Below are positions 43,929 to 55,900 of a stretch of DNA of 64,000 nucleotides, piece after piece. Position 1 is the first letter of the stretch. Every line of letters begins with the position of its first letter. The DNA comes from Enoplolaimus lenunculus. Taxonomy: Eukaryota > Nematoda > Enoplea > Enoplida > Thoracostomopsidae. The notes under the pieces were generated by a model that saw only the letters and a list, made by a program, of their open reading frames with translations, was not told the origin of the DNA and ran no database searches. Both the position numbers and the translations under genes were made by a program. Location: positions 1-64,000 of the forward strand of contig JASANG010000308.1 of NCBI GenBank assembly GCA_030248215.1, in the 5' to 3' direction.

Positions 43929-46900
43929 ACGACGACAACAACTACAACAACAACGACGACGACGACCACAACAGCAACAACTACAACAACAATTACAACC
44001 GTAATTACAACTGCAGTAAAAACGACAACAACAACAACGCGCAGAACAACAACAAAACGTACAACATCGACAACAACAACACTTCCGGCACTAACTGCAG
44101 GACCAGACATCAAAGGTAAGGTAAAATGTATGTCCAATTGCAAATTGTAAGGACCAGCTCACGAAGCCTAAGCTTAAACGTAAGCGCAAATCTCTAAGCC
44201 CACATTCTCTAAATCTCCAATGGGCGGGTCGCAATAAGATGGGTCATTCGACTTGAACTGAAGTTTTTCAGAAACGCCCAAAACTTAAAAAATGTAAAAT
44301 CTACTAGCTATGTATTTTTAGTAAAAATATATCTTTCAGCGCAGTGCGCAGTGTCACATCTCACAATTGCGAATGGAACTATCAATCAAAGCCCGGATAC
44401 AAAGTATATTACCGAAGGTGATATTGTACGATTCGATTGTGATCAGGGTCTGATTATGCATGGATCACGGAGACTCCATTGTCAATCGGATGGAAAGCTC
44501 AGTGGTGTAGCACCAAGTTGTGGTCAGTTTTAAATTGTGGACCATTTCACTTCCGACCACAGTCGTTTAAAGTTTATCAAAATCACTTTTAGCGCTATTT
44601 TAGCATAAATATAAACGCTTATTTCAAAACGCGAAAAACACTTTGTATTTGTTGACATGAACAAATGTATAAGTAAAAACGTTTTGCAACAGTGTTATTA
44701 ATATAATTTTAGAACCGCGGAAACAAGTAAGTACCAGTGTTTGTTATTGTGCTATTAAATCATGAAATTGTTGGCGGCAACCGTAGTAGCAGATCCAAGA
44801 CTACCATACAATGGTTGGGTTTATGAAATTACGCTAAAGTGTTTACTTAAGCTACCTCAGTGATTAGTTAAGTCGACGACTTAAACACATAAATTTTAGA
44901 GTAAAAACAAACAAACGGCATATGTGAACCATTGTCATAACAAGAAAGTAATAGTTTTGCTTTATATTCAAAGAGGCATTACGAGTCATCAATTTTAATT
45001 AGATCAATGTTAATATGCCTTAACTGTACATTTGCAACAAACCAAACATCGTCAATGACTTAAGTGTTTACTTTACGTTTTCAAAACCGGCACAATGGTT
45101 AATTGTTTTGCACGTACTTCAGCACTAACTCGTATAATATAGGATTTCAGAAACCCAGCCAACGTCTTAGTTAATTTATTTTTGTGTTTTAAAACTTTTT
45201 AAGCTATTAGAACGTGGTTTGCAAATATAGCAATGTATTCATTTCAATGGTATAACTTTCAGTTAATTTTTAAAACAATGCTGCGAACGTAAGGCTACAA
45301 GCTGTATTCTCAGCTATGTATAGCACCTATCAGCACGTAATAATAGCTATACGAACAAGCGAACTGTGACTTCCGTTGTTTCGAAAATCAACATAAAAGT
45401 AGGTTTAATCAGTTGCACGACTTATCACGAGCTGAAGATAGACGCTACACACATTTGAGAATACGGCAATAGATTATGTTGTGCCAAAATAAACACGTAT
45501 TATATTTATCTACGCATTTTTGAATGTCTTGGACTTAATGGAAGTAATATTTTGCATTTAAATTTAACCCTTTCTCACATGAATATTTTCCATTTCGTAT
45601 GAGATGTAATTTCAAGGAAAGATTCGATCCCCAGTCTCACGAGTGTGAGGCGTTTACGATGACCACTGAGCTAATTTCAGCCGCCGTATCAAGAAGAAGT
45701 TGTTGTCGCAATAACAGTTATTCAAACATTTGGTTGCGTATGGATTCTATCGTTACTCGCAGCAACGTTCGTTTTCTTCGCAGTTCTACGGTAAGTGTTT
45801 TTTGTTGTTTTGTTTAAGACATTTTTAGAAGATCGAAAAGCATTGAGCTCAAGTACGATTCGTGTCAAAAGTACTAATCGCGTTTGTATTGATGCTAAAA
45901 TAACGTTTTAATATACAAACAATTTAATAATTATAGTGTTTTTCCGCTTACAAAAAACTTTATCCCCTCAGAAAATTTTCGCATATATAGCATACAGTAA
46001 AAATTGCGTTTCATAACTTTTTAGCACCCGCCTCGTTAATTCTTGCTGGATCCACTGCTGTCGACATAACAAAATAAGCTTACTGTGAAGTGTTTTAGAC
46101 ATATTTAATTCGGTTCAAAAAGCTATAGCAGAAACGTGAGATGCTGTTGTTTATTTTAGTGTTATTTCACCGGCACGAATTTTACAGATGGGCTTGGAAA
46201 TTTCGTTGTTTTTGGCACATTTGCTTATTTCGACAGTTATTCGACCAGAAACAACAAATGTAAGTCAAATTTAGCAGATTTCAATAAAATTATTAAATTC
46301 GTTTTATTTTCATATGTATGAATAGTGTTGCAAGTTTTAGTGCAGCCAAATACATAAATTGTTAGGGTTTCAGTGCAAAAAAACAGCTAAAATATTAGTA
46401 TTTGAAATAGAATTAGCAGATTGCTAACGCTTATTTAATATAAAACCCAGTGCCTTAACGAAAAGAGCATGAATTGGGTGCCCCTGTTTAGCCGACGGCT
46501 TCTACAATTAATTTTCTAGCAAACTTGGCCAAACTTTAAGTTTACTAGTTGAAACAAATTTTTGACTGTTCTCATAATGTGTGGGTACAAAAATAACGTA
46601 GCATTTCTGCATCGAAGTATTTAGAAACCTGTTGAGTGTTGCGTTGGTTGCGTTTTTGTATGCTTAATATTCGTTAGGGTCAACTGCAATTTATTTCGTT
46701 CGGATTCTAATCCAAAATACATAGCTACATTTTGTAAAATAGGTAGTAATGCGTTGCTATTCGAACACTGCTCTGTTTAAAGACATTTATATTTTCAGTC
46801 GAACGATTTGTGTGAATTTGTCGGTATTGCGTTGCAATTCTTTTTTGTGACTTCTGCTGGATTTTACGCCGTTGAATCGTTCCATTCGTTTTGCGTCATG

Positions 46901-49900
46901 ACCAGCATGGTATCGAAAGGCTCGTTGTTTGGAACGCCGGTCAATGTCGCATTTGCTATAGGTAAAACAAAACAGTCGATAAGATAATCACAAGAGTGTG
47001 CAACTTTGAATGTTCCCACCAAAATTTGAATTTCCCGCCAGAATTTGAATTTTTCCGCCAAAATTTGAATAATAGAAATTGTGTGACACAAGATGTGCCA
47101 CCGGGCGTTGCGTATTTTGCCGATCCGACTTATTTAGTTTGGTAGTTGATGTTTTAAACGCAAAATTTTCATGCTTTGCAAGGGTATAAAAATGGAGTAC
47201 GTTTATACAATTGAAATGTTTCGACGTGAAAACTTGAAACAATCTGTAAACTTGTCCCTGCCTCCGCTAAATAAGGGTGGATGGCCAAAAACGCGACGGG
47301 CGCTGGGTACATTTTTTTCTACACGGAATATTACTAGTTGCTCGTTCTTGTAAAAAGAGGACATCATCCACTCATTTTAAAACCAAGAGTGCATAAAACA
47401 AGAGTGTGTAACTATTCGGGTTTCGCCAGGTATAAAATCTACCAACGGGCGTTGCGTTTTTGGCCGACCTCCCACTCTTTGTTAGAGGGGGGTCGCTATC
47501 ACATGCAATAACCCTATATTGAATTACAAGCGGAGCAATTTGTTCCCTGATACATAAAGTGGAATGGTTCTCATAGGTTGTACCCCCTTTTAAATAGAGT
47601 GGGTAGACCAAAAACGCAACGCGTGCCGTGTACATTCTTTTCTACTCAGAATGTGCCCAGTAGCATACGCTTGTTGAAGTATGCATAAGCCACTCTTGGT
47701 AAAACCAAGAGTTTATAATATGTTATCAATTGACAAGAGTATGCAACTGCGGCAATTCCATACAGCGCGGAAGGAATGTTCCCGGAATGCGTTGTATTTT
47801 CTTTGTGCCCAACCAAATTTATACGTGGGCTATAACGCATTATCTTAACAATTAACCTTGTGTGAATGTTCTATTTTTGCATTTAGTTGCTGTATATATT
47901 CTTGCATTTAGTTGCTGTATATATTCTTGCATTTAGTTGCTGTATATATTCTTGCATTTAGTTGCTGTATATATTCTTGCATTTAGTTGCTGTATATATT
48001 CTTGCATTTAGTTGCTGTATATATTCTGTAATGTTCATGTTTTTTATATAATACTAGTGGAATGACAATCTACCCCTTCCCAAAAATGATGTGAGGTAAA
48101 GCGAAAACAACAACGCGTGCCATTGCATTTCGTACTGAGCATTTATTGGTCAGTTACGTACTCTTGTATAGAAACATCGTAAATAAATTGTTAATTTTAT
48201 TTTGACAAAATTTCGCTAAATTTTAAACTGAAAGTAAAAAATGTTACGTACGAATAGGGCTTTTATTGCGATTTTTGCTAAAAATGTATAATTTGCGTTA
48301 ATGATTTTGCAGGAATTGGAGGTCTTTCAACGTTTCTAACTGCAGCGCCACATTATGGCGATTACCAATCCGACTATGCGTAAGTAATGTTGCATCGTTC
48401 ACAGTAACTTGCGTACACCATGTCACAGTTTTGCAACAAATATTTTTCGTAAACTGAATAAGTTTGTGTTTACGCAAAAAACTATTTTCGATTAAATGTT
48501 ACAATTTGTGGTCGGCATCGGATATTTTTTATATCCGGATATTCGGCAATTTTTGCCGGATACTTATCCGGATATTTCGGATTTTATTATTTCGGATATC
48601 TGAACCTCGATTTTGCCTTTTCTGGGTTTCCGAACCTCATTTTTTTTTCTTACGCACTTGTTTTAACTTGTTGCTTTAACAAGAGTGCCATGACCCACAA
48701 GCTGATGGTTATTATTGTAAAACATGCAATTCTATAAATAGTTATCTATTATGCAACTGCTTCAATAGTGCTGGGTATTCGGTTTAGGGCTTAAGTTTAG
48801 GAATATGCTTTGTTTGTTGCAGTGCTATAAGTAGTATTGGACCAAATCTTTAGGGCCCGCTCTAGTTTTAATATATCGGAACATAATACCGCTCTGGCTC
48901 CTCATAACCTGCCCTGAGGATTTCAATTAAATTTTAATATTTAAGACTTAATACTTTCACTTCTTGTGTGGGACCGTAAGTCACAAACTAAACGTTTATT
49001 GATGTAACACAAACGTAACTATAATCAGAAGGCATGAAAATGAAACTGAATCCTTGACAATCAAAGTCGTTCGCTTTTATACCCTTTTTGGGTAATCAGA
49101 TCATTTGCATTTTAAGATTGATTTTCTGAACCAGTTCCCAAATCGTCAAAACCAAAAGTTCGAGACTGATAAAGAAGCTTCCAAAACCAGCCCGAATCTT
49201 CGGTGGAAAGCGTAAGAAGATTCTCGTCAAACCGGTTGCAGGAAGCAGGAATTAAAATAGGACGCCACATCAGCCCCCTTTGATCGTGTTTGATAGGACT
49301 GTTGACGGTGCTGTTTGAATATTTTTTCGATAATCGTCAACATCTTCAATGGCCTTGATGATACCTCGATGTTTCGATCGTCTTGCTTCGTCAATTCTCG
49401 CATCGAAATCTTGGACGTTGTCCCGCTCGACAATAGCGTAACGTCCAGTGCCAAAAAATTTTATGGCCACTAGATCTCGCTTTAAAGTAGTATTTTGCAG
49501 AGGTGTGCCATCCCTTTGAACGATTAAACAGGCCACCAAGGATAGTTTGGGAATTTTGCGAAAACAATATTCGATCGTCTTGTTTCGGTAGGTGATGAAG
49601 CAGAGGGTTGATTAATGTCCACATGTGAATCGTTGAAAAGGAATGCTGGTTTGAGCCGGTCTAACGAAATCGTCTCTTTTCGACCAGTAATGTCAATTTC
49701 AGCGGTTTTGGAACCCATCGAAATTACCGCAAAGGGACCTTTGTAACGTGGCTCCAAAGAATTATGCGGAGCCTCATTACGCAACCAAACATGTTTTGCC
49801 ACATTAAGTTGTTGCGGTACATAGGATAATGCAGGATGTTGTCGTCGCTGTTTGGAAAACAAGCGCACGGTAGTCTCCGCAGGGACGTAGTTCACCGTTC

Positions 49901-52900
49901 GGCTTCTTGACAACGTGTATTGGTGTTGCCCAAGGTGACTCGCCACGCTGTATGATGCCACTTCGTTCCAGATCGGCGAATTCTTTTTTCGTCGCAGTCA
50001 GTTTGTCCCCAAATAACCTCCGAGGTCCTTGAAAGCATGGAGCGCCGTTCGTCACAATATGATGTTTGATCGGGTGTGTTACGGGCGCATGGCTTCTAGG
50101 GCTTCCAAAGACCCCAGCGTGCTTTGTCAAGAGTTGACAGAGTCGCGTATCGAGCGGTGTCTAGGCTGCGCCACGTCCGCGACCATAAAACGCCATGTGA
50201 ACCATTCGTTGATTCCGTCAAGTCTGAATTGCAGCATCCGGTATCCACTAGTTCGAATTGCCGTACCATTTGCAGCTGTCAACATTGGCGTTAAATTGTC
50301 TTTGAACGACTTCGGCAGCGCATATGGCCAAGGAAGCTAACTGCGATCGCTACCAGTATCGATCAGGACATCGCCAAGTGGCTGGGCGGCAGTCGTTATT
50401 GCGTTGACTCCGTCGGTTGCCGCATTGCCGTTGGAGTGTGATCGTTTCCCGAATTGGCGCCATTTAATCTCCAGGAACACGGCTTTCGACATCTGCGCGC
50501 CTTCGCTCCGAATCATTCGTGATAGAAACAGTATCGACCAGCTGGATTCGAATTGCTGCGGCTCCGTGAGTTACGTTGTTGTCTGTAGCCACTCGACCGT
50601 CCACTATATTGCTTTCGACTGAATGATCGTCCGCGTCTTCGAAAATTGAGCGATTCGACCATAGCGCAAATTTTGTTATGTCGATCGTCCATTCTTTGTT
50701 TGCATTCCGCCACTGCCGATCGCCAGTTGTCGGGACCAACCGCATTGCACGTTGCGCCACTTGCACGAAGTTGATCCATCATCCGATCTGCGGTTTCAGC
50801 CAATTTTCCGACCGGAAGTTCTGCCAATACGCCAAAACCATTCGCACGGATTCCGGCAGGATTTCGAGGAATCGTAATGGGGCATCCACGTTATAACGCT
50901 CGCGAAAAGTAAAAAATTGTCCTGTCCCTCCGAGGATCAACGTTGTGTAAACAGAGTGGGCTAAGACAGTAGGTCTTACGCGAATAACTTATCCTTACAG
51001 AGTACCGACAATAAACATAGCCAGTTTGGAAGCTTATATTTGTCTTAACCTTACGGCAATAACATGTTTTTGTCCCTATGCCATATGCACAGTGTACAAA
51101 TTTACTGAGTCACTCCGAAGGAACTATTTAAACAACACTGTGTGCGTGTATATACGCAAACTTCACACATTTCAAATAAAATGCTATAACAATATCTGCA
51201 TTACTGCACATACCTTAAAATGTCCATACAGCCCAAAAAACGCCATGTGTTTTGTCCGAGTCCCTTACGACAGACTGCGGACAAACACCACTATCTAAGC
51301 ACACCATTATTTATGTCCAGACACTCTAGCTACAATTGTAAAACGTACTCTCTTTGTAGGGGTAAACTGGACATTTTTTGCATCTGCGCAAGCGTTATAA
51401 CGTGGATACTCCATAATCGAACCAGATAATCGCTTTGTGGAGCCAATCTCTATAGATGTCGCAGTGCCACTGACGGTTTTCGATCGCCGAGCTGTTGTTG
51501 CTGGAGCAACTGTCGCAACTTCCGTCCATTACTCGCCGTCAGGTACGCCACAATATTGCGCTTGATCGCATCGTATCCGTCGCTCGGCTTTGCACCGCTT
51601 TCCAAAATGATATGAGTCGGCAGTGCTGATAGCAGGCTGTTGATTCGGATCTGATCCGTCTGACCACCGAGCATACATTCGACTTGTTCGAACCATAACG
51701 CGGCATCCCTGTCGAAGAATTCCGGCAGCTTGATCGGCTTTGACTCGCCAACCATCGTCGAACCACCAGGAGTTTGCGTCTTGGTGTCCGTCGTGATAAA
51801 ACGAACGATCGCATCGACTACAGCCTGGCTTTCGGTTTCCAATAGCGTCACCATATTCATTTTTCTGTCCGGCAGCTGGAACGTGGCATCGTCACGTTTG
51901 AGTTCCAACAGCAATCGCGCCATCTCGTCTTTTCGGATTTGCGTCACTCGCCAACTGGACCAGGATTCGCCTCGACATCGCCAGCGACCAAGAACAGCAA
52001 TCGCAGGGCTGCGATACGTCTCGCATCGTGGTTGTTCGTCATCAAAATCCATCCGCAACAGCGTCGTTGTACGCCTCGCTTGTACCATTGCGACTGCAGG
52101 CACCATCCGATCCCTGCTCGTTGCCAGAAGCAGACGTACCAACTGCAAATCATTATCGAAGCGGGCAGTTGAACAATCATCTTCGTCGAATACACGCCGT
52201 TCCTCAATAGACCTATCGAGTCGCGTCGTGTTTCTGAATGTACGTCCTGACTCGCTCGATCGTTCGTTGCCGCGTCCATCCAGTCGTATCGTCTTTTTTG
52301 CCACAGATTGATTCGGAAAACTATCGCCAAGATAATAAGGTGAAAGATCAACCGTGACATGGTTGATTTTCAAAACCAGAAATCAAAACAAGCAGTTAAA
52401 CGAAGCAACTTCAGATCACGTCTATCACGTCGGGCTCACCAAATTGTGGGACCCTAAGTCACAAACTAAACGTTTATTGAAGTAACACAAACGTAACTAT
52501 AATCAGAAGGCATGAAAATGAAACTGAATCCTTGACAATCAAAGTCATTCGCTTTTATACCCTTTTTGGGTAATAAGATCATTTGCATTTTAAGATTGAT
52601 TTTCTGAACCAGTTCCCAAATCGTCAAAACCAAAAGTTCGAGACTGATAAAGAAGCTTCCAAAACCAGCCCGAATTTTCGGTGGAAATCGTAAGAAGATT
52701 CTCGTCAAACCGGTTGCAGGAAGCAGGAATTAAAATAGGACGCCACACTTGTGATCTTTATATGGACTATTGCGGAACCAAAAATGTATTTTCAACAGTT
52801 ATGAAATCTATAATAATTCTAGTATCACATGATATTCAACAGGACAATTTGGGTATGTTACCCCAAGTATGCAGAGATTTGAAAACTTATCATATGATAT

Positions 52901-55900
52901 GCGCAGACAATACTACGAATATCATTTGATATTGAAGAACAAATGGTGACCCCACATAATAACAGCAGACAAATACGAATATTTGAATAGGAATTCCTGC
53001 AGAAATTCAAGGCGATAGAGTACCGTTTGTAGTCGGACGGTGCTGGACGTCATCAAAAGTAAAGCGACGTCTTTAGTACACCAATATTTGATTCAAACTC
53101 AAACGCAGAAGCATTGGTACACTAAACTACTATTTATATACAAGGTTCACCGCAGGACCGAGCTTTTATGACAGTATCCAACAAGATGTAAAAAACAAAT
53201 ATTTTCAATATCATATTAAATTATCAAAACTTTCCGGGCAGTTGCAATTGGAAAAAATCAAACTCAAACAGCTTTAAATTGTACAAGCAAATCGAATTTT
53301 TGAATTCTGAAGCTGTGGTTCTAAGGTTTTGCGCCTTAAGCGATCTGCAGGCGCGTATTTGGTATTTAAAGCACAATTGTGCCTCTGCCATCCAACTTTC
53401 CAATCATGTTTTGGTTCCCAAAGATTACACTGTCCCGCTGAATATGACATGATATTCGTTGAATTTTGGAATTTCATGCTATTCGCATAAATGTCCCACA
53501 GTATCACGTGACATAGCGACTCTTATACACTATGAAGATTTGAGAGCTTTGGTTTGTTAGCTAATGTCATATGACATTCCGGAATTTAATAACATTGACG
53601 TCGAATCAACATGGAAAAACCGTGACCCGTCTGCCCCGGTTATAGCGTGAACCCCGCATTAGATTTGGCTTTAAATCTAAGCTTAGTCAAACTTATGTTT
53701 AGGTTTAAGCAATGGCATATACTGAAACGTAGGTAATGTCTTTCCGTAAGCCTAACCCTAAGTGTAAATGTGAGGACAAAGTGTACAATAGCCCTTTGAA
53801 AAAACTCCATTTTAGATGCTGGGTTAACTTCTCGACTGGCGTTTTTACTGGAAGTATCATTCCGATTGTGCTGTTGTCTGTGATTGGCATTGGATTGACC
53901 GAAGCTGCGGGAATGCACGCGGATCGATTCCGATTGCCTTTGGAATCAGCACATGAAAAAGTTTCGGCTGAGTAAATTTCAATATTTTCCGTTTTTATTT
54001 TAGACGTTTTTTCTTACATTAAGGGTTGCGCTATACTTAACGTATATATAGTTAATTGTGCCGGACGTCGCTGCACGATGCCGCGTGCCGCTATGCGTTG
54101 CTAACAAAAATATATGCAAGATCTATTTTGTGGCGTGTGGCAATTTTTAACTGTTACAGTGCCGCTGGTTGACGCGCGGCGGGGCGCGGAGAGTATAGCG
54201 GCAACTGTTATGTTTTATTTTAAAGTCATGGTTTACGAATTAGCCGGCGTATATATGCAAGGATAAGCATAGGAGCGCTATATTTCTTTCGAAATTTTTG
54301 GAATTTAGTGACAAATACTGTAATGTTAGTAGGATGTAAAAAAAATGTCTGAAAGCTCCACATAAAACTTAGCTTTATATTTTCAACGTTTTATTGCATT
54401 TATATATAGCTTTCACTACACAAAAACCTTTCCGCCCACGTGTGATGAAAAACTGGAAACACTAAATAGGTTTAGGTTAAGGTTTAATAATACTGTATAT
54501 AAACAATTAATTGTAAGAAGAGGGAAATAATTTTTTTTTCACAAATCAACTCAAACGTATGTATTTTAGGTTAAGACATGGAAAAGTTTATAATTTTTTT
54601 CATTCAGAATTACCCAAAAAGGACTTCTAGTTAAAATCTGCCTCTGTTTGGCATCGTTCTTTTTTGGATCCATTGCGGCGTTCACGTTGCGCATCGAGTT
54701 GATTACTCCGTTTGTTGCTTTGAATATTGCGCTTGGATGGTACATTTTTTCAACGCATACTTTGGCTGATGCGAAGGTAAACGTTTTTAGAACGGTGTAC
54801 GATCAGGGTGTAACCGGATATCCGTTTCAGTTTCCAGTAAAAATTGGCGACCGTTTTCGGTATAGAAATATCGAAAATTTTAGTTTTTTGTTCAAAGTTA
54901 GTTAAAATCACGTGTAATCTCGTACTTTCTCATTAAACATATGCTGTATTGTTGTTTTATGCCAAATAAAAATCACAATTTATCTAAAATCTCAAAAAAA
55001 TTTCCGTGCATTCGCTATTTTTTTTCTTTGAAATTTAAAAAGCCCGGTGAATATTTGCATGCCTCGCTTGCGTTGGAAGAAAAATAAAACATTTCTGAAA
55101 CTTTTGTACTTGAATATCCGTTTTCCATTTCCGTTATTTTTACTATCCGTTTACACCCAGTCAACGAGCCTTAACTGCACACAAATGAAATTGCCGGTTG
55201 CAGACCATAGGAGGTTGGAAATATTTCCTACTATTCTTAAAACAAGCATGGCACCTGCCTGAATACTTGCATACTCAAATTTAATCATTCCTTTCACCAA
55301 AACTACCCGGTAGCGGCGGAGGTACGGAATATGGACCCAGCTAGAAACTTAATAAAAAATAGTTCATTTTATAGATTTCGACGCGCTGAGTTCAACGGTA
55401 CCATTTTTAGCGCTGCAGGGACCCCAGTTCAATAGTTATGGTCCTTTAAATTTGAACTATTTACGATACAAAACATGTTCAAACACCAATCAAATTTGTG
55501 TAAGGAATAAACCTGGTAAAATTTATACTTTACGAATATGTGGATGATAGATATATACTTCCTGTTCCAATCGGTGCGTTTGCACCATAATTTCGAGGGT
55601 CGTAACTTTTTAACTGTTAGTCATGCAGCCATAAAAATGGTACCGTTGAATTCAGTTCGTCGAGATCTATAGGCGAACCACTTTTTATCGAAATCCTAAG
55701 GGGAGTCAGATTCTGTACCTCCGCCCCCCAGTGGAATATACTACTTGAAGTAAGAGTATATCTGCCCGAAATCTGTGAAAGACAATGAAAAACAGTTGCA
55801 CTGATCATTAAAATAACCTTATTGGCTATGCCCCTGAACCTACACTAAAACCAACAGTTCTTTTAGAAACATAATTTCTGTAAATTATTAACGTGATTCA

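Larger units (their letters stand above)
44727..45680. other. Intron between linker and TM1, with two repeats
   Basis: Holds the ATTCTCAAATG-family element at 45304-45464 and a piggyBac-like fragment at 45564-45673 that runs almost to the TM1 acceptor. No further exon recognised. Confidence 0.6.
48967..52747 (-). mobile_element. Ty3/Gypsy-type LTR retrotransposon, broken fossil
   Basis: A minus-strand element bounded by two 303-bp LTRs, TGT...ACA in form, with the 4-bp target duplication CTTG (48963-48966 and 52748-52751). Inside are a gag-like region (LPEFFDRDAALWFEQVE), an aspartic-protease DTGS motif near 50380-50360, the start of a reverse transcriptase (PWATPIHVVKKPNGELRP) and an integrase-tail-like piece (YKGPFAVIS). 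A polypurine tract adjoins the left LTR, and a tRNA-type primer site adjoins the right LTR. Pol is incomplete, so the element is broken. LTR divergence of only about six sites by eye makes it fairly young. It sits in the intron between the TM4 and TM5 exons, antisense to the receptor. Confidence 0.92.

Noticed and set aside
43697-44143. Asn/Asp-rich and Val-rich open frames over the ACA repeat
   Set aside because: They are other-frame and antisense readings of the trinucleotide tract; splice sites and phase select the Thr frame.
47876-48027. Possible CRISPR-like array
   Set aside because: It is a head-to-tail tandem repeat with no spacers, in a eukaryotic intron.
51730-52311. 193-codon plus-strand open frame
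   Set aside because: It is antisense to the gag-like region of the LTR element and shows no domain of its own.
53972-53977. Receptor stop just after TM5 (GAG TAA)
   Set aside because: A GTAAAT donor overlaps it and the next exon supplies TM6-TM7 in the matching phase.
54777-54905. Read-through C-terminus after TM7
   Set aside because: The sequence enters an ACCGGA-type MITE; the spliced tail at 56050 continues the helix-8 pattern better.
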